A DNA stretch of 60,559 nt from Alphaproteobacteria bacterium (GTDB taxonomy: Bacteria; Pseudomonadota; Alphaproteobacteria; JACZXZ01), in contig DASPOR010000099.1 of NCBI GenBank assembly GCA_035625915.1, positions 1 to 60,559 of the forward strand, read 5' to 3'. Below the pieces are notes generated by a model. It was not told the DNA's origin. It made no database searches and was given only the letters and a program-made list of their open reading frames with translations. The translations under genes and the position numbers were made by a program. Below, piece by piece: positions 15,925-24,448 of this stretch. How positions within the stretch are numbered: the stretch's first letter is position 1; every line of letters starts with the position of its first letter.

Positions 15925-16779
15925 ATGGACGAGCAGACTACGCATAGCGCCCGCGCGGCCACTCCGGTCTCAATCGAGAACTCCCTAGAGCCCAGTATCT
16001 TGCTGGTTGACGGCTACGATCTATTCCGCGAAGGAATGAAACTTCTACTCCGCGAACTCGGATATGAGCTCGTCATCGAGGCCGACGGAATCGCGTCGGC
16101 GCTCGGTTGTGTCGACTCAATGACGGTACCGGATCTCATTCTGTTCGGCATTCACCCAGGCAATAGCGCCAATCTGGCTGACCTTGCCTCGCTACGGCGA
16201 ACGTTCTCACGCAGCCGCCTCGTCTGCTACAGCGATCCGAAAATCGACCCCGTGAGCGTGCTCGAGTCCCTGAAGATCGGGATAGACGGATATGTGTTAA
16301 CCGATATAAAGCCAAGAGTACTCAAGCAATCGCTTGATCTGATATTGCTCGGTGCTCCGATCTATCCGGCAGCCGTCGCTGTCGCGTGCCTCGACCAAAA
16401 GTTGCGCGCACCCCGTTCCCCCGAGCCAGCGCCGCAGGCGCCACTTTCGTTGCGGGAAAAGCAAATTCTCCTTTGCTTGATCAACGGATGTTCGAACAAG
16501 ATGATCTCACGTGAGCTTCAAATATCGGAAGCGACGGTAAAGGTCCATGTGAAACTTCTCCTTAAGAAGCTTAACGTCACCAACCGAACGCAAGCGGCAA
16601 TATGGGCCGTTCACAATGGCATCGCGTCGAGTGAGACTGTCTCGAGCCGGCCGCCGGCGGGCGGCGTGGGCTCAGCCTCGACCGCGCTGGGAGCAGCACC
16701 GGCGAGCCGAAATTTGGTCAAGCTGAACCTGGATGATCAGCGCAAGGCGACCGGATCTCCGCTCCCCAACGTGGCCTGA
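15925..16779 (+). CDS. LuxR/NarL-type regulator with degenerate receiver domain (paralogue 3)
   Basis: 284 residues from ATG 15925, which follows CAGGAGATA. A receiver-like domain (about 24-150) is followed by a LuxR helix-turn-helix (about 173-232; LSLREKQILLCLINGCSNKM, SEATVKVHVKLLLKK, NRTQAAIWA) and a Ser/Pro/Ala-rich tail of about 50 residues missing in the other two paralogues. The phospho-acceptor position after PDLILF is Gly75 and the lysine position (GYVLTDIK) is Thr. Its DNA-binding helix is nearly the same as that of paralogue 1 (SEATVKVHVK), so they may share targets. It converges on the CRP/FNR-type gene, 16 bp away. Confidence 0.92.
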   Translation: MDEQTTHSARAATPVSIENSLEPSILLVDGYDLFREGMKLLLRELGYELVIEADGIASALGCVDSMTVPDLILFGIHPGNSANLADLASLRRTFSRSRLVCYSDPKIDPVSVLESLKIGIDGYVLTDIKPRVLKQSLDLILLGAPIYPAAVAVACLDQKLRAPRSPEPAPQAPLSLREKQILLCLINGCSNKMISRELQISEATVKVHVKLLLKKLNVTNRTQAAIWAVHNGIASSETVSSRPPAGGVGSASTALGAAPASRNLVKLNLDDQRKATGSPLPNVA

Positions 16780-16795
16780 GGTTCAGAAAATCGCG

Positions 16796-17536
16796 CTATG
16801 CGATCCGCTCGAGCGCTGCAACGTCGCGAATGAGAATAGCACCCTTTTCGAGTTCGATGATCCCGCTTCGATTGAGCGCCTGGAGGTGTTTGTTGATGCT
16901 CTCTCGGGTGCCCCCGACAATTGTGCCCAACTCTCGTTGAGACAATCCGAGATCGACGTGAAGGCCGCCCTCGGAGTCCGGGGGGGCATTTTGCGCAAGC
17001 CGCAGCAATACCTTTGCGAGGCGAGATTGCAAATGGCGGAAGGAGATGTCCTCGAGTTGCTCGCTCGTCCGTCGTAGCCGCTCGCATAGAATGCCCAGCA
17101 AATGCAGGCATACGTCCGCGTGCCGCTCGAGGAATGGCAGAAAGTCCCGACGGTGGAGGACGAGCAGGTCGCACTCCGTCATCGCGACCGCATCGGCCGT
17201 GCGGTCTTTGCCGTCGATCAGTGCTATCTCGCCAAATATCTCTCCCTCGCTGATGATGTTGAGCACGATTTCCCGGCCCTCGGACGAAAGCGAGCTGATC
17301 TTCACCCGCCCACGCATGACAGCCATCATCCGATCGCCCGGTGAACCTTTGGCGAAAATCTCCTCCCGGGCCGCGAAGTGCTGAACGTGCGTATAAGTGA
17401 GCAGGTTGTCGAGCTCCTCGGCCTTCAAGCGGCCGAATAGGAAATGTCGCTCGAGGAGTTTGCGTTTTTCGGCATGACTCGGCGTCTGAATCGCCATCGG
17501 CTCTACCGTTCGGGGCAGTTCTGCGATCGTATTCAT
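16796..17536 (-). CDS. CRP/FNR-family transcriptional regulator
   Basis: 246 residues from ATG 17536 (CCGGAG upstream). The N-terminal cyclic-nucleotide-binding fold has FLFGRLKAEELDNLL, a GDRMMAVMRGRVKIS strand pair and the phosphate-binding cassette GEIALIDGKDRTADA with the Arg and Thr expected for cAMP-type ligands. The C-terminal winged helix has LSQRELGTIVGGTRESINKH. No N-terminal cysteine cluster is present, so it is not an oxygen-sensing FNR. Two class III nucleotide cyclases are encoded in this window (18862-20454, 43520-45700); a functional link to them is only inferred. Confidence 0.93.
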   Translation of the reverse strand: MNTIAELPRTVEPMAIQTPSHAEKRKLLERHFLFGRLKAEELDNLLTYTHVQHFAAREEIFAKGSPGDRMMAVMRGRVKISSLSSEGREIVLNIISEGEIFGEIALIDGKDRTADAVAMTECDLLVLHRRDFLPFLERHADVCLHLLGILCERLRRTSEQLEDISFRHLQSRLAKVLLRLAQNAPPDSEGGLHVDLGLSQRELGTIVGGTRESINKHLQALNRSGIIELEKGAILIRDVAALERIA

Positions 17537-17659
17537 ACGCTGAATCTCCGGTCTTAAACAGAGCCAACAAACCGCGTTTGCAGCCAAATGGCGTATGTCC
17601 TCACACGATCCCGTCGCCCGCAAAAGGGCAATCGGCTCGGTACGGTTGCAAATGCGCGT

Positions 17660-17914
17660 TCACAAAACGAGTCGCACGAGCCACCCCATGTGTCGCGTCC
17701 AGCGGACTCGCGCATTCGGTGAGATGGCCTCGACCGACGTCGCGCGCTCCTGTGCCGGGCATCCGGAAACGAGGGCTTCCAAGCGTGCGACCTTCGACGG
17801 GCGATCCGGCGACTCCAGTGCCAATTCAGATCGCGCGAAGTAGGCCCGTTCGCCAGCGTGCCGCGCCTCTCGTTCCTCGATCCAGTTGAGCAAGCTGCAA
17901 TTTCCGCCGTCCAT
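17660..17914 (-). CDS. Small hypothetical protein, 84 residues
   Basis: ATG 17914 follows AAAGGGA at five bases. The N-terminus (NCSLLNWIEEREARHAGERA) is helical and charged; the middle (SKVARLEALVSGCPAQERA) is also helical; the C-terminus is basic. It lies upstream of the CRP/FNR-type gene on the same strand, 123 bp away. Unrecognised; the open frame continues upstream to 18148 but reads poorly there. Confidence 0.45.
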   Translation of the reverse strand: MDGGNCSLLNWIEEREARHAGERAYFARSELALESPDRPSKVARLEALVSGCPAQERATSVEAISPNARVRWTRHMGWLVRLVL

Positions 17915-18476
17915 CGCGGTCCCTTTCGGTTGCTGTGCCCCCCTGACCCAAACCGCCGCCCTAAGGCAGCTGGAAGACGATCGGGGGCGCGTACTAGGTA
18001 GGCCAGTTGGGCGGCAAGACCCTATGAACCGTTTCACAGGTTGCAGGAATTTTGAGGGCTGCCCCAAAATGCCGGAAACTGTAGCGCTGGCGTTGGTGCG
18101 AATGATGGAGTGCACCGCTATCCCTAATTCGCCCCTCCGTGCGCCCACGATGGGGCATAACCTTCCCCCGGGGCGCGGATCGCAATCGCGCCATACAGGG
18201 TCCTATAGGCTGTCTGGCTGCCCCCCAGCACCCAACCCCTGGATCCGTTGGTGGGCTTTTTTGTGTGGATCCGAAAGGAAAGTTCTCGATAGCCTGGGAA
18301 GCCACACCACATTGAGCGGCAGATTCGGAAATCCTTTGGGATTACCCCTTCCGTCAATACAGATGTGACCTGATTTTACGCGCGCAACGTGCTCGAATGC
18401 ATGTTGGACGCAATGCGACACTGGCCGCTCGACACGCCGGGGAAGTCGCCAAGCTTGAGGACGTGGAGGAGGGGCA
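17915..18476. other. 562-bp region without a clear gene; possible RNA
   Basis: No frame on either strand reads like a protein. The stretch ends in a terminator-like element at 18227-18262, so an untranslated rightward RNA is possible. It lacks tRNA T-loop sequence and recognisable SRP, RNase P or tmRNA motifs. A short frame from ATG 18397 reads MHVGRNATLAARHAGE but overlaps the next gene out of frame and is not called. Confidence 0.35.
18227..18262 (+). terminator. Terminator-like stem with T6
   Basis: CCAAC (18232-18236) pairs with GTTGG (18247-18251), with partial outer pairing, followed by GGGC and six T residues (18257-18262) on the plus strand. The stem is short, so confidence is modest. 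No upstream rightward protein gene needs it. Confidence 0.4.
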
Positions 18477-18731
18477 ATGGACGCAATCGAATTGGGGCAG
18501 CGCTTCGTCAAGGTGAGCGGCCCGCCGCTCGTCTGGGAAGCATCTGAACTCGTGAATGACCGAGAGGGTATTCGGCACTTCCGCCTGCGCAACACGAGCG
18601 AGCCCACGACAAGTATCCTGATTTCCGAACGGGCACTGCTCAATCCAAGATACTTCCGGACTGCGGATGTGCAGGCGATAAGACGGTCATTCTTGTCGAA
18701 GTTCGACGCGCTTCGAACTGGCAAGCCGTAA
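18477..18731 (+). CDS. Small conserved-looking hypothetical protein, 84 residues
   Basis: ATG 18477 follows a strong GGAGGAGGGG site. The protein is compact with alternating strands (QRFVKVSGPPLVWEASELV, HFRLRNTSEP, TSILISERALLNPRYF) and a C-terminal helix (AIRRSFLSKF), and has no signal peptide. It is not recognised by family. It lies 130 bp upstream of the haem-containing cyclase in the same direction. Confidence 0.65.
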   Translation: MDAIELGQRFVKVSGPPLVWEASELVNDREGIRHFRLRNTSEPTTSILISERALLNPRYFRTADVQAIRRSFLSKFDALRTGKP

Positions 18732-18861
18732 GCCCTCTGACCCCCTGATCTCGCCCCGCGGATGCTGGCCGGGGTGATTGCTGGCGCCCGAAGCGGCCGG
18801 TATCCTGGCCTTTCTCCGAACCGGCGGGGCTTCGATCCATGTCGAATGGGGGAAGATGGCC

Positions 18862-20454
18862 ATGAACGCTCCTCGCACGGCGCGCGGGCGATTGCGCAAG
18901 CTTGTGCCCATATGGCTTGTCCTCGGCCTGCTGTTGGGATTGCCGATCGCCGTGTGGCTCGATCTGCGCGATCTTTCCGAGGCATCGCTGCAGCGCCAAG
19001 CCCGCGACTTGAATTCGATCATCACGAGTGTGCGAAGTTACTACGCGAACAACGTTGTCAGCCGGGTTCTCACAGCACCCGGCGGCGTTCGGGTCGTGCA
19101 CAACTATGAGGCTATTCCGGGCGCCATCCCCATTCCTGCAACGCTATCGCTCGAACTCGGCGATGTGGTCAAGGCGCAGCAATCGAATGTAACGTACAGA
19201 TTCATATCCGACTATCCTTTCGAAGGCCGAGCGCCGCATGAGATGGACGCGTTCGAGCGCGATGCGCTTGCCACCCTTCGCGCTGATTCGGAACAGTTGC
19301 TGTACGATGTATCGGCCTCGGGATTGAGCGACCGCGTCCGGGTCGTCGCACCCATCATCATGGGCAGCACCTGTGTCGACTGCCACAACTCCCACCCCGC
19401 CAGCCCGAAGCGCGATTGGAAAATCGGCGATGTCCGCGGGATTCAGGAGATAGTGATCACCCAGCCGATCGCTGCGAACATCTTTTCCTTCAAATATCTC
19501 CTGATTTACTTCGTTGCCGCTGCCGCAATCGGGTTCGGGTTCATCTTCAATCAGTCGCGGCAGGCCGCCGTCATCGAGCGGATCAACAACGAGCTCGCCG
19601 CGGCGAACGATTTCTTGACGTCGATTTCAACAAAGATTTCGCGCTATCTCTCACCGCAAATCTATCGAAGGATCTTCAGCGGCGAAGCAGACGTCACGAT
19701 TCACACTGAACGCAAGAAACTCACGATCTTTTTTTCGGATATCAAGGATTTCACGGCGGCGACCGAGCGCTTGCAGCCCGAAGAATCGACGCGAATGCTA
19801 AATGAGTACTTTACGGAGATGTCTGTCATCGCCATCAAGCATGGCGGAACAATCGACAAATTCATAGGCGACGCGATCGTGATCTTCTTTGGCGATCCCG
19901 ATACTCGTGGAACGCAGGAGGATGCGAGGTCGTGCCTTCGAATGGCCGTTGAAATGCAGCGCCGTCTCGCCAAGCTGAATTCGGATTGGCGCGACCGCGG
20001 TGTGGAGCAACCGTTCCGCGTTCGAATGGGTATCAGCACGGGCTTCTGCAATGTTGGGAATTTCGGCAGTGCCGACCGGATGGATTATACCATCCACGGA
20101 TCCGAAGCCAACTTGGCGGCACGCCTGCAATCGATCGCCGAACCCGGCCAGATCGTCATGAGCTACGAGACCTATGCGCTCGTACGGGAAATCGTCGTTG
20201 CCCATCCCTTGCCCGCACTGACGATGAAGGGCATCGGCCGTGAGGTCGTTCCCTACATCGTCGAAGGTATGTTGGATCGGACCGGCCAAACAGTCCGGGT
20301 GTTTAGCGAGCATTCGGCCGGTCTGGATTTTTATCTCGATCCGCACGCCATCGACGAGCGCGAAGCCGAGCGCATCCGCATGGTGTTGCAAGATGCCTTG
20401 TCCAGCTTGGCCGACCGACCCGCACCGGGGCATGCGCGCGCGAGTTCGCCTTAG
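18862..20454 (+). CDS. Membrane class III adenylate/guanylate cyclase with periplasmic c-type haem (DUF3365-like) sensor
   Basis: 530 residues from ATG 18862, which has GGGGGA at eight bases (ATG 18856 is less well placed). Membrane helix 1 is at about 15-33; a periplasmic domain follows with one c-type haem motif CVDCH (C171, C174, H175) typical of the DUF3365/Tll0287-like group; membrane helix 2 is at about 209-229. The cytoplasmic cyclase domain has FSDIKDF (metal Asp293), TIDKFIGDAIVIFFGD (Lys333, metal Asp337) and MDYTIHGSEANLAARL. All catalytic residues appear intact. It probably makes cAMP or cGMP in response to a redox or gas signal read by the haem (inference). Confidence 0.93.
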   Translation: MNAPRTARGRLRKLVPIWLVLGLLLGLPIAVWLDLRDLSEASLQRQARDLNSIITSVRSYYANNVVSRVLTAPGGVRVVHNYEAIPGAIPIPATLSLELGDVVKAQQSNVTYRFISDYPFEGRAPHEMDAFERDALATLRADSEQLLYDVSASGLSDRVRVVAPIIMGSTCVDCHNSHPASPKRDWKIGDVRGIQEIVITQPIAANIFSFKYLLIYFVAAAAIGFGFIFNQSRQAAVIERINNELAAANDFLTSISTKISRYLSPQIYRRIFSGEADVTIHTERKKLTIFFSDIKDFTAATERLQPEESTRMLNEYFTEMSVIAIKHGGTIDKFIGDAIVIFFGDPDTRGTQEDARSCLRMAVEMQRRLAKLNSDWRDRGVEQPFRVRMGISTGFCNVGNFGSADRMDYTIHGSEANLAARLQSIAEPGQIVMSYETYALVREIVVAHPLPALTMKGIGREVVPYIVEGMLDRTGQTVRVFSEHSAGLDFYLDPHAIDEREAERIRMVLQDALSSLADRPAPGHARASSP

Positions 20455-20462
20455 TCGTGCCC

Positions 20463-21053
20463 CTACGTCCCCCTCCGATTTGCCGCGACGGACGCCGTCA
20501 ATGTCGCGGCCAACTCGTGTTCGGTATTGAGCGACACCGGTGCCGCGTGCTTGGTCCGACATTCATCGGCTGCTTTGAGCGCCTTCGTGGAGCCGTTCAG
20601 GCTAAACTTGAACGTGCCCCAAGGCAGCGCAAGCGTGACCACATGACCGCTTCGGAGTCTATCGAACACGATCGCCTCGTTCGGTATTCCGGTTCCAACC
20701 TGGTTGTCCGTTATCGCGAGCACCTTTCCATTTGTGAGTGGCACATTGTCGATCGACAATGTTGAATCGAAGTTGTCGTCCTTGTTGAGCCGCCAATCGG
20801 GATCACTGAAAAACAACAGCCATGCATTTGTCGCCGACACGACGAAGGTTATGGAGCGGCCACTTGGGGTGTTCGACGAGATATAGCAATAGTCGAACGT
20901 GCCGGTTTCGCTGTACCGCGTCCCGCCCGTCCAACTGCCGGCCGAAATGCTCTGTTGCGCATATGCATCCCACGCGACGATCAATCCGATCGATGTCATC
21001 GCGATCGCCGTAAGCCCAAAACCTGCGCGCCTGTTACGCTCCCGGCCGCGCAT
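20463..21053 (-). CDS. Periplasmic protein, possibly related to invasion-associated locus B proteins
   Basis: 196 residues from ATG 21053, with a basic N-terminus, a hydrophobic core (LTAIAMTSIGLIVAW) and a signal peptidase site after DAYA. The mature part is beta-rich (SGSWTGGTRYSETGTF, ITFVVSATNAWLLFFSDPDW, VVTLALPWGTFKFSLNGS) with two cysteines, as in small IalB-like proteins of alphaproteobacteria, but the similarity is an impression. It converges on the cyclase gene, 8 bp away, and is divergent from the cell-wall hydrolase, sharing an A/T-rich promoter region with tandem CtrA boxes. Confidence 0.7.
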   Translation of the reverse strand: MRGRERNRRAGFGLTAIAMTSIGLIVAWDAYAQQSISAGSWTGGTRYSETGTFDYCYISSNTPSGRSITFVVSATNAWLLFFSDPDWRLNKDDNFDSTLSIDNVPLTNGKVLAITDNQVGTGIPNEAIVFDRLRSGHVVTLALPWGTFKFSLNGSTKALKAADECRTKHAAPVSLNTEHELAATLTASVAANRRGT

Positions 21054-21221
21054 ATCCTTTCCCCGCTTGCCAAGCCTTTGCGACAAGATAGCGCGTGGCG
21101 GCCCGGTTCTCATGAATTTCGCGCACGGAACCGTGGCGAAGGTTCGAATTTTTGGCATTTCTGTCGAGCGGAACCGTATCAAGAATCGGCAGTGTTAATA
21201 ACTGTTGAATCACAAGCATAG

Positions 21222-21247
21222 TTAATAAAGGGTTAATAATTGATTAA
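21222..21247. promoter_or_regulatory. Tandem CtrA boxes (TTAA-N7-TTAA-N7-TTAA)
   Basis: TTAA occurs at 21222-21225, 21233-21236 and 21244-21247, each separated by exactly seven bases, giving two overlapping canonical CtrA boxes. A weaker match (TTAA-N7-TGAA) begins at 21195. They lie between divergent genes: about 100 bp upstream of the SleB-like hydrolase start (21345) and about 170 bp from the start at 21053. Confidence 0.65.
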
Positions 21248-21344
21248 GAAATAATTTTTATAGTTCTTGCGAGGTCTCCAGTAATCGCTAAACTTGCTTC
21301 GCCAAAGCCAGGTCGGGACAAACAACAATTGGGGGAGCCAGGCG

Positions 21345-22097
21345 ATGCAGCGGATACTTGCGGGCGTAACCGTCGGATTTGCATTGCTCGTATCGGGACC
21401 AGCGCACGAAGCGGTTTCCTATCAAGCACCCGCCTATCAACTTACCCATACATTTTCGGGCAAATTGGCTGGGCTCGACCAGCAAGAGCTGCGCTGCCTG
21501 GCGATGAACGTCTATTTCGAGGCTCGTGGCGAAGAGCCCGAGGGCCAGCTTGCCGTGGCCCATGTGACTTTGAACCGCCTAAGGGACGCCCACTTCCCGA
21601 AGACGGTCTGCAAGGTTGTCTATCAGAGCGGCGCCTTTTCCTGGACATCCGATCGTTCAAACAATTTTAGCGACGTCCACGAGGAACAGGCTTGGCATCT
21701 GGCGATGTTGATCTCGCAAATGGCGCTTACGGGTTTAACGGAAGACCCGACCAAGGGTGCAGTTGATTTTCACGCGACGTCGATCCATCCCTGGTGGGTC
21801 GCCGACAAAGAATTCATTTGGCAGCTGGGCCATCATAAGTTCTATGTCCGCCCCGCACCGGGCACCGCACATGCAAGCTACACGACCGTCCCCGCAAGCT
21901 ATACGAGGGTCGCTCGGACGGCGAAGCCCAACGCGGCATCGCGCAAGCCCGCCGTACAGCTGGCGGCACAGCCCGCTCCCGTCGACCGGCAGGACAAGAG
22001 CGAGCAAATCGCCGCCTTTACCGCGCCCAAGAACTCGGACAGCGACAGCCCCCTTCCGTCGGCACGGGAATTCCGCACCAACGAAGGGCACGGCTGA
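21345..22097 (+). CDS. Cell-wall hydrolase of the SleB/Hydrolase_2 family
   Basis: 250 residues from ATG 21345, which follows GGGGGAGCC. A signal peptide (ILAGVTVGFALLVSG) leads into the Hydrolase_2 domain (about 45-165): ELRCLAMNVYFEARGEEPEG with the catalytic-type Glu, QLAVAHVTLNRL, TVCKVVYQSGAFSW, ATSIHPWWV and a final HKFYV. These enzymes cleave peptidoglycan, like SleB transglycosylases. The C-terminal 80 residues are an Ala/Pro/Lys-rich tail of low complexity. Upstream CtrA boxes suggest cell-cycle-timed expression. Confidence 0.92.
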   Translation: MQRILAGVTVGFALLVSGPAHEAVSYQAPAYQLTHTFSGKLAGLDQQELRCLAMNVYFEARGEEPEGQLAVAHVTLNRLRDAHFPKTVCKVVYQSGAFSWTSDRSNNFSDVHEEQAWHLAMLISQMALTGLTEDPTKGAVDFHATSIHPWWVADKEFIWQLGHHKFYVRPAPGTAHASYTTVPASYTRVARTAKPNAASRKPAVQLAAQPAPVDRQDKSEQIAAFTAPKNSDSDSPLPSAREFRTNEGHG

Positions 22098-22427
22098 GCC
22101 ATCAAGGCTTATCGTCTCCCTCGAGCGCTAGGTGATGTTCGCCCCGCAGGCAGGCTCAAACTAATTCCGCCCTCCCCGCATCAACGCGGGGCGTGCCTGG
22201 CGGCGCGAGTGGTCGTCCGCCCTCCGAGTGCCATTCCAGGATAGAAGACCTCGGGCCTCGCCCAAGGTCGTTGCTGCGGGAGCGCGGCAAGATCCCGTCT
22301 CGAAGCGCAGGCTGCATGGTCTAGTTCCCCGGCGACTTGCATTCTTAATCATTTGCCCAACCCGATATTCTGTTATGCTTGGCCGCAATAACGAATGTGA
22401 CCCTCGGCACAGGGAGGGGTGCGGCAA
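22098..22427. other. Intergenic region with a GC hairpin
   Basis: 330 bp between the hydrolase and the aminotransferase. A hairpin CCCCGC-ATCAAC-GCGGGG lies at 22174-22191 but has no T-run, so it is at best a weak terminator. No gene was recognised. Confidence 0.4.
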
Positions 22428-23336
22428 ATGTCGAAGGATCTTTCGTCGGAAGGTATTGCCTATATCGATGGCCGCTATATGCCGATCGCGGAAGCGGCTA
22501 TTCCGATCTTGGATTTCGGCTATCGCCGTTCCGACGTCACTTACGACGTGGTCGGCGTATGGGGTGGGTCGTTCTTTCGGCTGGACGATCATATCCGGCG
22601 GTTCCGCAATTCGATGCGGGCACTGCGCCTGGCCCCCCCTGAGTCGGACGACGATATTCGGCGGATATTGACCGAATGTGTCCAACGCACCGGCTTGCGT
22701 GAGGCGTATGTGGGCATGGACTGCCTGCGCGGCCGTCCGAAACCGGACCTACCCCGCCACCCTATGAATTGCCAGAATTACCTTGTCGCCTTCACGATTC
22801 CGTGGGTCTGGGTCGTGTCGCCGGAAGTGCAAGAGCGGGGCGCACATTTGATAATCGCCCAAACACCGCGCATTCCCGACGAATCGGTCGATCCCAAGGT
22901 GAAAAACTTCCATTGGGGCGATCTCACTCGCGGACTGTTCGAGGCCTATGACCGCAAGGCCGATACCTGCGTCCTGCTCGATCGCGACGGCTTCGTCACC
23001 GAAGGCCCTGGTTTCAACGTCTTCGCGGTAAGCGATGGTGCAGTGGCGACACCGGACCGTGGCGCCCTGGAAGGAATCACGCGGATGTCGGTTCTCGAAA
23101 TCTGCGACGAACTCGGCATTCCTTGCAGCGTGAAACCCGTAAAGGCGGCGGAACTCAGGGATGCGGATGAGATCTTCCTCGCGACGACCGCGGGCGGGAT
23201 TATGCCCGCCTCGCGAATCGATGGGCGGATACTGGGCAACGATCGCCCGGGTCCGATATCGGCCCGCCTGCGCGAGCTATTTTGGGCGAAGCGGGCAAGG
23301 GGATGGCACGCCACACCCATCGAATATCACAGCTGA
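22428..23336 (+). CDS. Class IV PLP-dependent aminotransferase (branched-chain / D-amino-acid type)
   Basis: 302 residues from ATG 22428, with GGGAGGGG about eight bases upstream. The fold-type IV pattern is clear: GIAYIDGRYMPIAEAAIPIL at the start, GGSFFRLDDHIRRF, the PLP lysine in DPKVKNFHWGDL, TEGPGFNVFAVSDG and LEGITRMSVLEI near the C-terminus. The substrate (branched-chain, D-amino acid, 4-amino-4-deoxychorismate) cannot be fixed from sequence. The aapJQM genes follow 56 bp downstream, which suggests work on an imported amino acid (inference). Confidence 0.93.
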   Translation: MSKDLSSEGIAYIDGRYMPIAEAAIPILDFGYRRSDVTYDVVGVWGGSFFRLDDHIRRFRNSMRALRLAPPESDDDIRRILTECVQRTGLREAYVGMDCLRGRPKPDLPRHPMNCQNYLVAFTIPWVWVVSPEVQERGAHLIIAQTPRIPDESVDPKVKNFHWGDLTRGLFEAYDRKADTCVLLDRDGFVTEGPGFNVFAVSDGAVATPDRGALEGITRMSVLEICDELGIPCSVKPVKAAELRDADEIFLATTAGGIMPASRIDGRILGNDRPGPISARLRELFWAKRARGWHATPIEYHS

Positions 23337-23392
23337 AGTTGACGAAATGGAAGTGCGGCAAGGTTGTAAAACCTCAAAACAGGGAGTGAGTG

Positions 23393-24442
23393 ATGATACG
23401 ACAAATGCTCAGAGTATCTGCATGCTGCGCCGTCGCGGCCAGCATGATCGGCTTCGCCGGCACGAGCCGCGCGGAGGAAATCAAGAGCCCGACGATGGAC
23501 GCGATCAAAAAACGCGGCGAACTCGTCTGCGGTATCGACACCGGTATTCCAGGTTACGCCTACCAGGATGCCAAGGGTGAGTGGCAGGGGCTCGACGTCG
23601 GCTATTGCCGGGCCATTGCCGACGCGCTGCTGGGTTCGCCGACCAAGGTCAAGTTCATCGGCACGACGTCCAAGGTCCGCTTCTCCGTGCTCGCCTCGGG
23701 CGAGATCGACGTGCTGATTCGTGACTCCGAATTCAGCTTCACCCGGGACACGGCCATGAACCTGCGCGAAGTCGCGGTCAACTTCTTCACCGGGCAGACC
23801 TTCATGGTGAAGAAGAGCCTGGGTGTTAAATCGGTGAAGGAACTCAATGGGGCCACGATCTGCTTGCTGACGGGCACCACGCTCGAGACAAATATCGCCG
23901 ACTACAACCGCGCCAATAACATCAAGATCAACACGCTATTGTTCGAGAAGCCGGAGGAGGCCTTCGCCGCCGCCGATGCCGGGCGGTGCGATGGATACAC
24001 GGATGACGGCGGGTCGGTCGCGGCGGCGCGCTCGACGATGAAGAAGCCTGACGATTGGGTATTCCTGCCCGAGACGATCGGAGGACTTCAACCCCTTGGG
24101 TCATTCACACGCGCTGGCGACGAGGACTGGACCCGGCTCGTCCGGTGGGTGCACTACGTCATGTTGAAGGCTGAGGAGATGGGCATCAACAAGACCAACA
24201 TCGGCGAAAAGAAAGCCAATCCGGGCAACGATCCTGACGTGCGTCGCATGGTCGGCGTCGAAGGCGATTTCGGCAAGCTGCTCGGCGTCGACAACGAATG
24301 GGCGGTCCGCATCATCAAGGATGTCGGCAATTACGGCGAATTGTACGACGCGACGTTCGGCCCGGAGGGCTTGGGCCTGCCTCGCGGCATGAACAACCTC
24401 TATAACAAGGGTGGGCTGCAGACCCTCCCGACCTGGCACTAA
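23393..24442 (+). CDS. aapJ: General L-amino-acid ABC transporter, periplasmic binding protein
   Basis: 349 residues from ATG 23393 (GGGAG upstream). The signal peptide ends near GTSRAEE. The mature protein is a family-3 solute-binding protein: TMDAIKKRGELVCGIDTGIP, GLDVGYCRAIADALLG, VLIRDSEFSFTRDTAMNL and GYTDDGGSVAAARS. Length and motifs match AapJ (usually about 340). It is the first transport gene of the set and is followed by two permease genes at 6 and 13 bp. It captures diverse L-amino acids in the periplasm. Confidence 0.94.
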   Translation: MIRQMLRVSACCAVAASMIGFAGTSRAEEIKSPTMDAIKKRGELVCGIDTGIPGYAYQDAKGEWQGLDVGYCRAIADALLGSPTKVKFIGTTSKVRFSVLASGEIDVLIRDSEFSFTRDTAMNLREVAVNFFTGQTFMVKKSLGVKSVKELNGATICLLTGTTLETNIADYNRANNIKINTLLFEKPEEAFAAADAGRCDGYTDDGGSVAAARSTMKKPDDWVFLPETIGGLQPLGSFTRAGDEDWTRLVRWVHYVMLKAEEMGINKTNIGEKKANPGNDPDVRRMVGVEGDFGKLLGVDNEWAVRIIKDVGNYGELYDATFGPEGLGLPRGMNNLYNKGGLQTLPTWH

Positions 24443-24448
24443 GCCCAC

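Noticed and set aside
17886..18368. 160-codon plus-strand open frame
   Set aside because: Composition is poor (many Cys, Pro, Trp and Arg without pattern) and it runs through a terminator-like element.
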